Shown here piece by piece: positions 26,831-37,878 of a stretch of 64,000 nt of DNA. The translations under genes and the position numbers were made by a program. The stretch is from Heliocybe sulcata. Its lineage: Eukaryota; Basidiomycota; Agaricomycetes; Gloeophyllales; Gloeophyllaceae. Below the pieces are notes generated by a model. The model worked only from the letters and a program-made list of their open reading frames with translations. It made no database searches and was not told the origin of the DNA. How positions within the stretch are numbered: position 1 is the first letter of the stretch; every line of letters starts with the position of its first letter. The stretch covers positions 660,968 to 724,967 of the forward strand of contig ML213513.1 in assembly GCA_004369045.1 (NCBI GenBank), given 5' to 3'.

Positions 26831-29800
26831 ATGGACGGCGAGGAGCCCTCCTTCCGGCCTCAGGGACCTCCAACATATCATGGTAGCTCAGTCAAGAGAC
26901 CTTTTGCCCAACTTAATATCGACGACGAATGGCCCACTGGCAGCGCAAGTGGAAGTAACGGACGGGCTGGTGGGGGAGTAGTCGTAGGGAGTGATGGTGA
27001 AGAGGGCGACAGACACAAGAGGGCTCGGAGCGAGAGCGACACGTCTGGAGATGAAAGTCTGCGTGCGTTCTCTGCGTCATCATCGTCGCAGGCGGGGTCG
27101 AGTGGCTCGTCAAGCAGTGAAAGCAACGAGTCTTCGTCAGGCTTAGCGAGTTCATACAATGCGAGCGCCCACTCCGCGCTCGTACAGGACGACAGCAGGA
27201 ACTTGCGTTACGTACAGGATGCTGGCCAGGACTCAGGGACGAGATTTGTCGACGAAGCCCCTGGAAGGCCACGTTATGTAGCTGAAGGCCGCCACATCGA
27301 GGCAGGCGAGCAAACCAATCTACGCCAGGAGATCGATGGTGCTGTTGACTCCTCGGTGAGGCAGGCATCTATAGTGAGGCATTTGTCCTACCCTCCCCTT
27401 CCAGTCGGACGGTCCAGCGAGCAAACATCTCACGCGCAAGTCTGGCCGAATGCCGAGGATCACCGCTCTAGCAACAGACTGCACCTCCCAAGAGTCAATC
27501 CCGGAGAGACTGGGGATTTCCATAGCGCCAGCGACCTCTGTGAGCTGTGCGGATTATGTACCTCTCTTGCAGCCTGTGATATCCTCGTTAGTTTCTGTGA
27601 ATCCGCAAGAAGACCTGCAGCCCGGAAATCAGACGTCGTTCACCGCCAATCGTGAAAGTCGGTACAGCACATTGACTGGAGCACTGTCCGAGCACACTTT
27701 GTCACCCACATCGCACTCCGTGTCAAGCCGAATTTTGCCTTCGCCATCAGTATGCTTCTCAAATCTCTGACGTATATTCTATCCCCTAACCATTCCATTT
27801 TTGTAGGCACCGCGACCTACTGTGCTGTCGCGCTCGTCTGGATCCTCCGCCAGCCGTGGCCAACCTCCTCCACTACCCACGGACTCCCTGTCTTCACTCT
27901 CTAGGTCCCCTTTGCCCATGTCAGCGGCAGCCAGAATTGGAGCAGCATCCAACGAGTTACCGCGTCCTCTCCATGCGCACAGCTCCGGGCTCGCTGTCGA
28001 AGATGGCTCAATCGAAGACCACCCCACCGAAGATGACCCTATTGAAGACGCCGCTGTAAACTGGAGAAACGAACGATACAGAGTTAACCTCGAGAGAAGC
28101 GGAACCGGTTTACCTAGGATAGCGCCGTCGCATTCTAGATCATGGGAGATCGTGAGCGATGATGATGGGATACAGTCTGGCGGGACCGGGTTACCTAGGG
28201 TGGAACCGTCGTATTCTGGATCATTTGAGATCGTGAGTGATGATGACGGGATACAGTCTAGCATGAACCGCGTCTTTGAGGATCTTCGCTCTTTCAATGA
28301 GACGCTGGAGGCCACCCGGGAAAGTATATCTCTCTTCCTGAATGATAGACCCTCTCCAGTGCATGGCAGTGGAGATGACCATTCGTCAACGAGGGCCGCT
28401 GTAGAGAGTAGACGAGAGTCCTATGCCTCTAGACAACCCCTCAGAACGCCCTTTCGCGGACGGTTGGACCAGGAAGAGGATACGGGATCGTCCCTTAGTA
28501 ACCGAAGCGTCCCGAATGGTATGTTGGAATACTCCAATTCCGGCAATATATAGGCTCACCAGTGCTTCGCTACAGGAACCCGCAACACGTACAATCCCTT
28601 CCCGACTACTCGAGCTGCTGCTGATATCCGCAGTTCTCCAGACCCTCTGGACCTGATTAACTCAGGTATTGTTCCTTTGCACATATTTCGCTGATCTCTC
28701 AACTCATGGCAAGGGCAGGCGATAGAGATGACCTTGCATCCCGTTTTCGTCTTCGCGCCGTCTCCTCCCGGTCCTTCATGGCTCGCCGTACAAACGAGTC
28801 CAGCAATGCAAGCCGTCTGCCGCCGCCGAGCCTAGCACCCCGAACTGAAAGTCATCTACACCGCGCATTACAACTGGAGGGATGGGAAGCAGACGATATT
28901 CTCACCAGCCTGGATGAGCGGGCTAACGACTGGTTTCCTCCGCTTGCCTCGCCCAGAGCAGACGCTGACCATGAGAGGCGACCTTCGGATAATTCCCTAA
29001 GTGAATTAGGAGACTCGAGAACAAGATGGACCGGGATTATCAGGCCTGACCCACCTGTAGGACTTCGCAGTCGTGGGGATGGCATCTCCTCTGCTTCCGA
29101 CTATAGGCGTAGGACTTCCTGGGCGTCGAGTGCTGCGACCTCGCGGCAGAGCGTAGAGTCTCGCTTAGAAGAGGATCCTCGTCGACTGCTAGCAGAGGAG
29201 CATCGGACACCGTTCTCAGTTCCGAGACCTCCGTGGCGTGAGGGGCAGTGGACAGAGTCGGCGGGGACGGCTACTCAGTCCAATCCATCCTTTAATCCCC
29301 CTGCATTAATTCCGCTCCTCGGCAGCGGCGCGTCTCGCACTTCCTTATCTAGAGCTCCGTCAGCGTCGTCTTACCGATCGACAGCCGTGGCATACATTCC
29401 AGACTGGCGTCGCCTAGGGGAAAGGAATATCCCTCCAGCTTACCGTAGATCTGGGCAGACGCGACTGCCAGTGATCCTCCCTCCTTTGACGCGTGCTGCA
29501 AGTGCCCGCAGATTGCCTTCCATCGCCACACTTCCTGAGAACGACGACAGTTCGCGTGATGAGGTTCCAGGCGTGCGTCCTCCAACGAGTTCTGCGGGAT
29601 CAGCTCCGACTGCACTGCCTTTGCCTTCGTGTCCTCATCTCCCCCCCTTGGGTCAGTGGGATGATGCTGATGAATCAGAACTTGCAACCGCCAGCACTGA
29701 TGGATCCGTGCCTTTGGGCCCCTTCGGTCGGTGGGGCGAACCTGATCAGATGCAATCTGCTGCCACAAGTAGGAGTCGATCTCCTCTTCCGGGACCATAT

Positions 29801-31679
29801 GACCAATGGGTCGAACCTGATCGATTAGAACCTGCAGCCGCCGCCAGTAGTCAATCTTCACTGTTCGGTCAGTGGGATGGACCTGATCACTTAGAACCCG
29901 TAGCCACCGGCGGCAGTGGATCCCAATATAGAGGGATTGATCTCAATGCATACCACGACGGGCCGTTCAGAGCTTCTCTGCGAAGATCTATAGAGCTCAG
30001 CCGTTCGAGGACCAGTTCGCAGCCCACGACGCGTTTGTCAGATTCTAGCTCGCGCCCCAGTCTGTCAGCGCTCCACCGGCAAAGGAACTCGTCTGAGGTA
30101 GGCGCCTATGTCAGCATTTCTTTATCCGAGACTGATCCCGATGCAAGGTTTCGTCGCGTTCTCAGCGGGAGGCATTGGCCCAGTAAGTATCGATCCTTTG
30201 TCTCGCTTAGGAACCTGCTAATTCATGCTGGACAGTCGCCTCGGGCGCCTTCATCCGTTGCACACTGCAACTGACGAACATGAACGATCTATATCCAGAG
30301 AGACGCGTCATCCTTCACCCAGGAGACTCGCCCAACGACCACCTGCCACCAATGCAAGGCCTTCTAGGGCGGGCAGCGATCGTCCACTTCCGGATCCTCG
30401 GCGCGTTGACAGCGCGCTCGTATCCGCGGTTCGAGGTAGATTTAGCCGACCAAGGGAAGCTGACATATCATCACCAGACTGGTGGGATCAGTCCCCCGCA
30501 GAGTTACCCGATGATATCTTTTCGGAGTTGAACGACCTGCCGGGCGCCCTGGACGTGGACATCCGACCCCCCACGCGTTCCCATAATGAGTTCCAACAGG
30601 CAATACAGGTACTTCGCAACGAGGGTCGCAGAGATAGTGTCTATGGAAGACGACTACGTCGCAGGCCATGGGACGACATGGACGCTACAGACGCTTCCAA
30701 CGAAACTCAGGCAAGCCGAGAGCTTGAGGAGTGGGCAAGCAGGCGGACATCAGCACGACCTAGAAGCACCACTGCCCGTCCAACAGACCTGATTAGGGAG
30801 CCTTCCCGGAGAGCAACATCCCAGAGGTCCCAGTCCCGTAGTCCGTCCAGAGGTAATCACGACCATGTACGCTCTCATTTTGAGAGACATGCCAGACTAC
30901 GTGCAATGCAGTCCCAGATCCGCCAGCGGCAACAGGGTCAAGATGAAGTCCGGTCACGAGCGGAGCTGCCGCTGCACACGTTCCTTGCGTCACGATATCG
31001 TGCTCGGCGGAACACTGGAAACCTCGGAGACTACATGGTATGTGGCACACGTTGTACTTCTGTCATAGGCTCATAGCAGTTCGTACAGAGAGATCAAGAT
31101 TTCGACTCATCGTACGAAACTCTGCTCGCACTGGCGTCTTCTGTTGGAGACGCTTTACCTCGTTCTACCCCCGAGCATGTCATAGCATCGATGCCTACAG
31201 GATTCTACAAGGACTGGGCTGATGCCGAAAGCGAGACGAGATGCCCGATTTGTTTGGATGACGTACGTGCACATGCCTCCACTCCTTCGCTGACCCTGAC
31301 TGCCCGGTCTGCCTAGTACAAATCACTGGATCCTGTCCTTAAGATGCATGACTGCCGACACTGGCTTCATAAGGAATGTCTGGAGGTATGTAAAGATGCT
31401 CACATTCGCATATATCGATGCTGAACGTGCTGCTAGACATGGCTTCGTAGTGCTACTACTTGTCCTGTTTGTCGGCAGCGCGTCCGACCACAACGTGACC
31501 GTGCACCATCGCCTCCTGTGGCTGGCCCGAGCGTGGAAAATCTGCCGAACCAGAGTGGTGAAGAAGACAGCGATGAAAATCCATGGCAGGTCGAGGAGGA
31601 AGTGGATTGGCTGATGCCACTTCCAATGCATCGTCATCCTCGACACCGTCCCAGGGAGCGACGAGGACAGCAGCAGTAA
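26831..31679 (+). CDS. Large disordered RING-H2 protein, probable E3 ubiquitin ligase
   Basis: Exons 26831-27539, 27592-27749, 27807-28518, 28576-28665, 28719-30186, 30236-31037, 31080-31262, 31317-31385, 31437-31679; 1,477 residues. All introns keep phase. The only recognisable fold is a C-terminal C3H2C3 RING (last 130 residues): CPICLDDY, then MHDCRHWLHKEC, WLRSATTCPVCRQR. The rest is Ser/Arg/Pro-rich and predicted disordered by composition, with two internal repeat blocks: two 25-residue units ending EIVSDDDGIQS (about 28105-28262) and four 25-30-residue units built on a W-[DGV]-x-PD/AD-x-x-x-x-A core (about 29640-29940). The RING points to ubiquitin transfer. Its position directly after UBC13 suggests, but does not show, that the two act together. 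Confidence 0.82.
28105..28262 (+). repeat. Tandem repeat in the RING-H2 gene, two 75-bp units
   Basis: Two adjacent in-frame units encode GTGLPR-x6-SR/G-S-x-EIVSDDDGIQS. They differ at scattered positions, so the duplication is not recent. Confidence 0.75.
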
Positions 31680-31914
31680 CTGGACGGGGAGATTGCCATA
31701 TCTAAGTTGAGGACAATTTAGAGTCTGCCTCCTGGCATTCGCACCTGGAGCTTATACGTGTTGTATCAATATTGGTTTATGTAGCTTATCTATCTATTGG
31801 TTTAACAAGTGCATCTCCATAGCGTCGCGAAGTATACTCAACGGACTAAGTACAAGATAAATAATACAAGCAGTCGCAATGGAAGCGAAAATGAACTTGG
31901 GCATATCATTACCC

Positions 31915-33284
31915 CTATGGCATATCATACTGCTTAAGGCTTTCATGCAATTGGTCGATGTCCCAAGACGTCTCAAAGTCGCTGGAGCTCGTATCGCCAT
32001 GCCTAGGCGGCGAGACGGGTACACCATCGTGGTCATTGGGCGAAGGAGTTACGTCTGGCGTAGGTAAGGATTTCTTGGGTAGCTTATCTCTCTGATTCTC
32101 CTTCGATTGCATCTGTGGCCCCGTGAGCAGAGGTGGTTTGAAACCTTTTCTCTTCATCGGCAAATCCTGTGACGGGGATGTGGCGTAGGTTCTCGATACC
32201 GCGTTGACAACGCGGCGCATCCCCAGGGCAGGAGGGCGGGAGGAGGACTGGGTGGGCACCGGAGGGAGGGTGTCAGGCGAGGGTATTCGGCGTGCCTCTG
32301 AGACATTTGAAGGTCGGGATGTCGGAACTTGCGCGTGAGTGGAGGAGGGTTTGGTGGCAGGTGTAGATGGACGGGGATTACAAGCGGCTTGTGGTTTTGT
32401 GATAGGTGGAGTCGGAGGGCGGGCAGGTGGAGACATTTCGTGGTGATCTTTGCTCGTAGACGCAGGAGGTGGCATCGTGGGTGAAGAAGTCTTATTCGAC
32501 ATTACAGTGGGAGCAGCGAAGGAAATGGAAGAGGCAGACGGAGCCGTGCTTGTTCTGATGTCAGGTGCGGAGCAGTGTCCTTGGGTAGTCCTGCCGGCAT
32601 GGACACTCTCCTTCACATCAGGAGCCCTACCCGCGTCCGCGGGGTATGTTCTTGGAGTACTGTTGTCCCGCTTCAGCTTAGGAGCCTCAGGCGGTTCACC
32701 TACATCCTGTGCGGACTGTACTCTCGCAGGCGGGGTTCCCTGCGCCTTCTCTAGCTCCCTACGTTTGCGTTGCTGAGCCTTCACCGACGTGCGTTCAGCG
32801 GTGTCGCGTAGGGCTTGGTAGAAATCACTGGGGTCGCCGCCTTGCGGTTCTTCAGGTTCGCTCGTGTGCCTGCGTATACGGGACGGGCGCATACGTTTCT
32901 TGCGAGATGACTCGCGTACGGCGGGCGAGCTGTTAGAGCTGGAGGCATCGGTGGCAAGATCCCTGGGCAGGTAGGTGGGTCCGTCGAGGCCTAGTAGACT
33001 TGGAATGCGAGGTACTAGAAGTTTTTGGAAGGTTCATGTTAGCCAGACCGTGGTGTGCAGTAACTTAAGCACCCACTCGGACGAGTCTGGGAGGCCTCCA
33101 GCTGGATCAGCTGGTTAAGCGGGGCGCAGGTACTCTGTGAGCCCTGCCATATCACAATGTCTTCATCCAACGTCCGTTTGCGTTTGGACTTTGCTATCCA
33201 TTGAGAGCCAGTCAGTTGCGAGGAAGGAGGGAAAGGGTCAGAGTCGGGTGGCATACTAGGGCTAAAGTCAATTTCGTCGACCAT
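31915..33284 (-). CDS. Disordered basic protein of unknown function
   Basis: Two exons (minus): 33284-33077 and 33014-31915; 435 residues. The phase-1 intron joins QLEASQTRP to IPRIPSLLGLDGPTYLPRD. No fold is recognisable. The protein is rich in Pro, Ser and Thr, with two likely nuclear-localisation patches (SKRKRTLDED near residue 35 and RKKRMRPSRIRR near residue 120), a charged stretch around QQRKRRELEKA, and an acidic end (SSSDFETSWDIDQLHESL). A nuclear protein is plausible. It is convergent with the RING gene, with 235 bp between the stop codons. I do not recognise the family. Confidence 0.7.
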
Positions 33285-34351
33285 TGTCTGACGTGCCTGC
33301 TTTTATAGTCTTGTGATATGACCTGATAAACAATAGACACTTTGCCCTCTATGGAGGCATGTCTACAAAGGAGGATTATTTTCGTTGGTGCCGTTACAGT
33401 CCTCATTGCAACATAAAGGAGAGTGACGTTACCAACAAAGTCCGGGTGAACAGAGGATTATTTGCAGATCCTCAGGTATAAAAAAACGCTCCCAATTGCC
33501 GCTAGTCTGTTAAATTGATGATTCGAGATAGTCTCCGAACGACATACAGAATGCTGCAGTGGCAGAACGCGTCCAAGATGTTCGTCGCATTGCGCGTGAC
33601 ACGTCGCGTCCAGTCACATTTACTTCCACGTGGCAGCCATGCAGTTCCGCGCGTCTCCGGCGGCAGCGAGACTAGTGAACCAACTCTTCGTGCCTCCCGT
33701 TCATTTGCATTCGCTCTGCACCTCCCAAGCAGTTTGACGTCAACTGCAGGCAGGCTCGGCCTGGGCGATGCTACACAACGCTGAGTTCGGGTGCAGTCCA
33801 ATGCTTTGCAATCACCCACTACGAGACGACCAAGTCGACGATCAGCTGGAAGGCGTATCGAATGCTGCCCATGTTTCGGGGAAATCATTGTTGACACGAT
33901 GATTATCATGTGCCCATCCGGCCCTGCTGCCTGGGACCTTCGCTCGCCTTCGAAGATCTGATGGAGATAATTCGGAATAAAGGGGGAGGTGATATCAATA
34001 GGCACACTGAAGTGCTGAAGTGGCCATTACTTCGTCCTATCCAATCAGCCCTACTTATGCCGTATCGAAAACGGTGCGGATTGTCCGTGCTTCTCCTTCT
34101 GTACCTCTAACACCGTTTCTACCAGAAATTCTAAATATTGTACTATTTTCCCTGCATAACCGGTGCGTCTTACGATACCTGCCCAAGAATACTCACTAAT
34201 TTATGGCATCAAGCGTTCCGCCTTGGACTGCTTATAGACTCGTGACCCGGGTGAAGGAATACGGACCAGAATTCGATTGGTCATCCTGGCGGGTATATCA
34301 AGAGCTCATCCACATCCCATTTCCCCACCCGACGAGAGCCCGTCCTAAGCC
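33285..34351. other. Divergent intergenic region upstream of CE16
   Basis: Contains the promoters of the disordered protein (left) and the CE16 esterase (right). TATATCAA at 34294-34301, about 50 bp before the CE16 start, is a probable TATA box. No further gene is seen. Confidence 0.45.
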
Positions 34352-35478
34352 ATGTCGCGCCTCTTAGCCTCCCTCGTCGCCGTCCTGGCCGTCCTGCCCT
34401 CCACCCTCGCCTTCGGGGGCCCCCTTCCTGGCCAGATCAAGAACCTGGTGACGTTCGGCGACTCGTACACGGACGCTGGCGACCCAGCGGACGGTGGGCA
34501 GGCCTGGCCCGTCTACGCTGCGGACTATGGCCACTTCAACCTGTACCCCTTCGCCAAGTCCGGTGCAGCATGCTCGAACAACCTCACTGACCGCCCGTTC
34601 CCTCCGGTTTTCGAGTACCAGATCCCGACATATCTTCAGGAAGTGCAGAATGGCACTCTGGCTCTCAACCCCTACGAGACCATCTACACGCTCTGGATCG
34701 GTACGAATGACGTGGGGGTGAATGAGCTGCTCACTGGCTCTCAAACCCCTGGGGTTACCCTCGTGAACACAACCCAGTGCGCAGTGAACTGGGTCTCGAC
34801 AATGTACGGCTATGGTGCAAGAAACTTCCTGTTCCAGAACGTGAGTGTCGCATCTCCTTAATGAGATAGTCGAATCTAATATGCCATGCCGCAGATGCTC
34901 ACCCTGCAAAACACTATCCTATACTCGAACTACTCCTATCCTAACCGCTACTACGTCGCCCCGCGCAACACAACGGAATGGAACGTCATGATGACAGAAA
35001 TCACGAACACCGGGAACCTGCTCTCCCGCATGATGCTCGAGAACCTCGCGTACCAGCTGCCCGGCGCGCACATCGGTGCCTATCCTTGCATTTCTGATCC
35101 AATTGGCCCATTAATCATGATTGCCTCGCAGGTATCTTCGACTCGTACGGCCTCTTCTCCGACATGTACAATAACCCAGCGCAATACTTGAACGGTACCG
35201 CGCCGCTGAACGTGACCGGCTGCGTGAATTCGTGCGTCTACCCTGTCAACGCGAACCTCAGTGACACGCCTGGTGTCTGTACCGTTGCGAACGGGACCGA
35301 CCGCGACAGCTTCTTGTGGTGAGTGTCAACGCTCGTTTTCTATGGAACATACATGTTAACATGTTGTCGAAGGTATGACGAGCTACACCCGTCCGAGCAG
35401 GCGGACAGAATTGTGGCACGGGAGATTACAGGCGCGATTCTGAGGACGTCGGAGAACTACACGACCTGGCTCAGTTAA
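34352..35478 (+). CDS. Secreted GDSL acetylesterase, carbohydrate esterase family 16
   Basis: Exons 34352-34840, 34895-35075, 35132-35318, 35373-35478; 320 residues. A signal peptide (residues 1-20, ending STLAFG) is followed by the GDSL block I LVTFGDSYTDAG with the nucleophile Ser, block III WIGTNDVG, and block V DELHPSEQADRI carrying the catalytic Asp/His. This is the SGNH-hydrolase layout of fungal CE16 enzymes, which remove acetyl groups from xylo- and manno-oligosaccharides during plant-wall breakdown. Several N-glycosylation sites (NGT, NTT, NLS) fit secretion. Codon use is C-rich in third positions, as expected for a well-expressed secreted enzyme. Confidence 0.93.
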
Positions 35479-35740
35479 GCATAGAGATTGCCTCGTACTG
35501 ATATTACATCTGTGAATGTACTGGGATGGACAGACTATGCACTGAGTAACTGACTTGAGGGTTGTCGACGCCATCCGCGGTAAAGACTTATCCTATAACT
35601 GCCAATTGCAAATGGACCTTATCACATCTCACCTTCTGGCGCGTCAATACGGGATCAACAATCGAGTATTAATGTCATAGCACAAACCAATGCATTGTCT
35701 CTGAGGTTCGGTCAGATCCATCCCTCCGTCCTGAGTTTCT

Positions 35741-37573
35741 TCACCACACCTTCTGACCCCTGGCAATTCTGTCCTGCTCCGAAGAGCGATAGAATCCAGC
35801 CTTAGCCGTCTTACCGCCCATACGCACGAGGCCCACCAAGTGATGCACACCCGCAATCACCCCATCAATAACAGCAACGTCCTTGCCCACAGCCTTCTCC
35901 ACCGCCGGCTTCAGGAGGGTCATACCTGCACATCCAAGAGTCAATGTATCAGCGCCCTTCGCCACCAACTTCGTCCCCGCCTCCGCCATAATGCGCATCA
36001 CCTCCTCTGTCGGCTTGCTCTCTAGCTCCAGGACGCCGAGGTCGCAACTCTCCACCCCGACACAGAAGCTCTCGAGGCCGTAATGCCTAACGGCATCTGC
36101 TTGCATTATGTTGGAGCGTTCCGAGACCGCTATAATGCCGAAGCGTGCCCCCAGGGTGCGTGCCGCGAACAAGCTGGCCTCCATAATGCCAACGATGGGC
36201 TGCTCGAGCTCCTCCCGTAGCATACGAATCAATGCATGGTCGGAGTAGCATGCGACGAGGATAGCATCGAAGTCGCTGGCAACGGGCAGGACATCACGCA
36301 CGGCGGTGGCAGCAGACAGAATGTTGTCGAAGTTACCCTCAATAGCAGTGGGACCAGGGGCAGAAGCGGTTAGGCCGATGACTTCGACGTCAGGGGGTAA
36401 AGTCGGCTTGACCATCTCAACGCAGTTGTCCGTCATGAACTTCGTTGAGTTAGGATTGCACAGGAGAATGCGGATCTTCTCCCTCCGGACACCATTCACA
36501 GACGTCCCATTCACGACGGTAGCAGAAGTGCCGTCCGTTGAAGGGGGCTCAATAACGCCTGTTTGCTCCGTGATCAGCTTGTAATGCTCTATCCTTCTGT
36601 GCCTGCCAAAGTCGAAAGTCTTCTTCTTCCCTGCTTGACACGCGTCCAGGTCGCAGTCCGCGACGATGACCTCATCCTCTGATGTCCGGCTCTCCGCCAG
36701 GATGTATCCCTCGGGATCCACAATACAACTGCCGGCAATCAAGTGAAACTTGCCATCATCGTACCCACACCTCGCAGCCGACACCGAGAACGTTGCGTTC
36801 GTGTACGAATGTCCCTGCATGGACAGCTTGTGCTGCATGAGCGCCCTCTCCTCGGCCTCCTTGGGATCCATATTGGCATCAGCACCCCATAGGTCCGGAG
36901 CATACCCGGCGGTATTGTAACCGCAAAGAACTACCTCCACACCCTGTAGACCCAACACCCGCCACGACTCTGCCCAACGACGGTCATTACAGATCATCAT
37001 ACCGAAGATGGGATCGCCACGCCCTTCAGGAGGCCCATTCTTCTCCAAACCGGGGACTCGGAACGCCTTCCACCCCAAGTTCCCTGGCTTGAAGTACCGC
37101 TTCTCCAGCTGCTGAATGGCATCCGGGTTCTCAAACGGCTCGAACGTCCCAGGCAGATGGATCTTCCGGTACTTGCTGATGATACTGCCGTCGTGACTAC
37201 TGTAGTAGACGCAAGTATTGAAGTGCTCCGCATCATCTGTGGCCTCAGCGAAACCCACAGATATGTCGACGCCCAGCTCCTGTGCTCGGTCGAACAAGGG
37301 CTTCGTCTGCGGACTCGTCGTGATGTCGCCCTGCTCGTGCCATGACTCGAGTTCGTCCTCGTGGATGATGTAGCGCGGGAAGAAAGTGGTGAAGGCGATC
37401 TCGGGGAAGAGTACGACTTTGGCACCCTGGGCAGCGGCGGCGTCGAGCAGGCGCAGCATCCGCGCCATGGTTTTTTCTCGACCATCGGTGCGGTGGGTTG
37501 CGCCCATTTGGGCGGCAGCAAGACGTACCACGCGAGGCATGACGGGCAGGCGCTTGGAGGGACGAGGTCGCAA
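35741..37573 (-). CDS. Fused N-carbamoyl-D-amino-acid hydrolase and Asp/Glu/hydantoin racemase
   Basis: Single exon, 610 residues if started at 37573; the internal ATG at 37540 (MPRVVRLAAAQMG) is an equally good start. Residues about 15-335 are a nitrilase-superfamily carbamoylase. The catalytic triad is visible as Glu58 in FPEIAFTTFFPR, Lys137 in KYRKIHLPG and Cys195 in MMICNDRRWAE, with the family landmark CGYNTAGYAPDLWG. A Thr/Ser/Gly linker (about 341-364) leads to an Asp/Glu/hydantoin racemase domain, the yeast Dcg1/HyuE family: ILLCNPNSTKFMT, catalytic Cys442 in VACYSDHALIR and Cys548 in TLGCAGMTLL. In bacteria these are two separate genes of D-amino-acid production from hydantoins. The gene is divergent from a hydantoinase. 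No break is seen, so the fusion looks real. Confidence 0.93.
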   Translation of the reverse strand: MRPRPSKRLPVMPRVVRLAAAQMGATHRTDGREKTMARMLRLLDAAAAQGAKVVLFPEIAFTTFFPRYIIHEDELESWHEQGDITTSPQTKPLFDRAQELGVDISVGFAEATDDAEHFNTCVYYSSHDGSIISKYRKIHLPGTFEPFENPDAIQQLEKRYFKPGNLGWKAFRVPGLEKNGPPEGRGDPIFGMMICNDRRWAESWRVLGLQGVEVVLCGYNTAGYAPDLWGADANMDPKEAEERALMQHKLSMQGHSYTNATFSVSAARCGYDDGKFHLIAGSCIVDPEGYILAESRTSEDEVIVADCDLDACQAGKKKTFDFGRHRRIEHYKLITEQTGVIEPPSTDGTSATVVNGTSVNGVRREKIRILLCNPNSTKFMTDNCVEMVKPTLPPDVEVIGLTASAPGPTAIEGNFDNILSAATAVRDVLPVASDFDAILVACYSDHALIRMLREELEQPIVGIMEASLFAARTLGARFGIIAVSERSNIMQADAVRHYGLESFCVGVESCDLGVLELESKPTEEVMRIMAEAGTKLVAKGADTLTLGCAGMTLLKPAVEKAVGKDVAVIDGVIAGVHHLVGLVRMGGKTAKAGFYRSSEQDRIARGQKVW

Positions 37574-37878
37574 CCGTAAAGAGTATCAGTAAGTTGGGTA
37601 CCACGGATGGAATGGAGAGAGCTGCCGTAAAAACATGGTATACTTATACGTTGTTCCTGCATCATTCCAGGACGGCGCACCTCCTTTCCCCATCATGCCG
37701 CCGGTCCCTATCTTATCTCCCACCTTATCTCGATGAATTGGTGGGCAAAGAAGAGAGGTCGGAAAGCTTCCGGAAGTCCGATCCAGGTCACAATGGCACA
37801 TCTAAAAGCATAGATGGGCCTCAGCTTGACTTGGGAGCTATCCAGGTTTATCGGGTCTCTCTCGCTGGCTCGTTCACC
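37574..37878. promoter_or_regulatory. Shared 305-bp promoter of the hydantoin genes, with GATA sites
   Basis: Two GATAAG elements (read as CTTATC on the + strand) lie at 37712-37717 and 37724-37729, 12 bp apart, and a third weaker CGATAA lies near 37845. Paired GATAAG sites are the binding sites of nitrogen-regulatory GATA factors (AreA/Nit2/Gln3 type). Both hydantoin genes would share them. Confidence 0.5.

Noticed and set aside
27540-27578. A shorter RING-gene intron ending at the CAG near 27572
   Set aside because: It leaves the wrong phase for the next exon; the 52-nt intron to 27591 keeps the frame.
30148-30235. An alternative 88-nt intron in the RING gene
   Set aside because: The donor GTTTCG is weaker than GTATCG at 30187, which gives a normal 49-nt intron in the same phase.
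34364-34909. A 181-codon minus-strand frame
   Set aside because: It is antisense to the CE16 signal peptide and catalytic exon; composition mirrors the sense gene.
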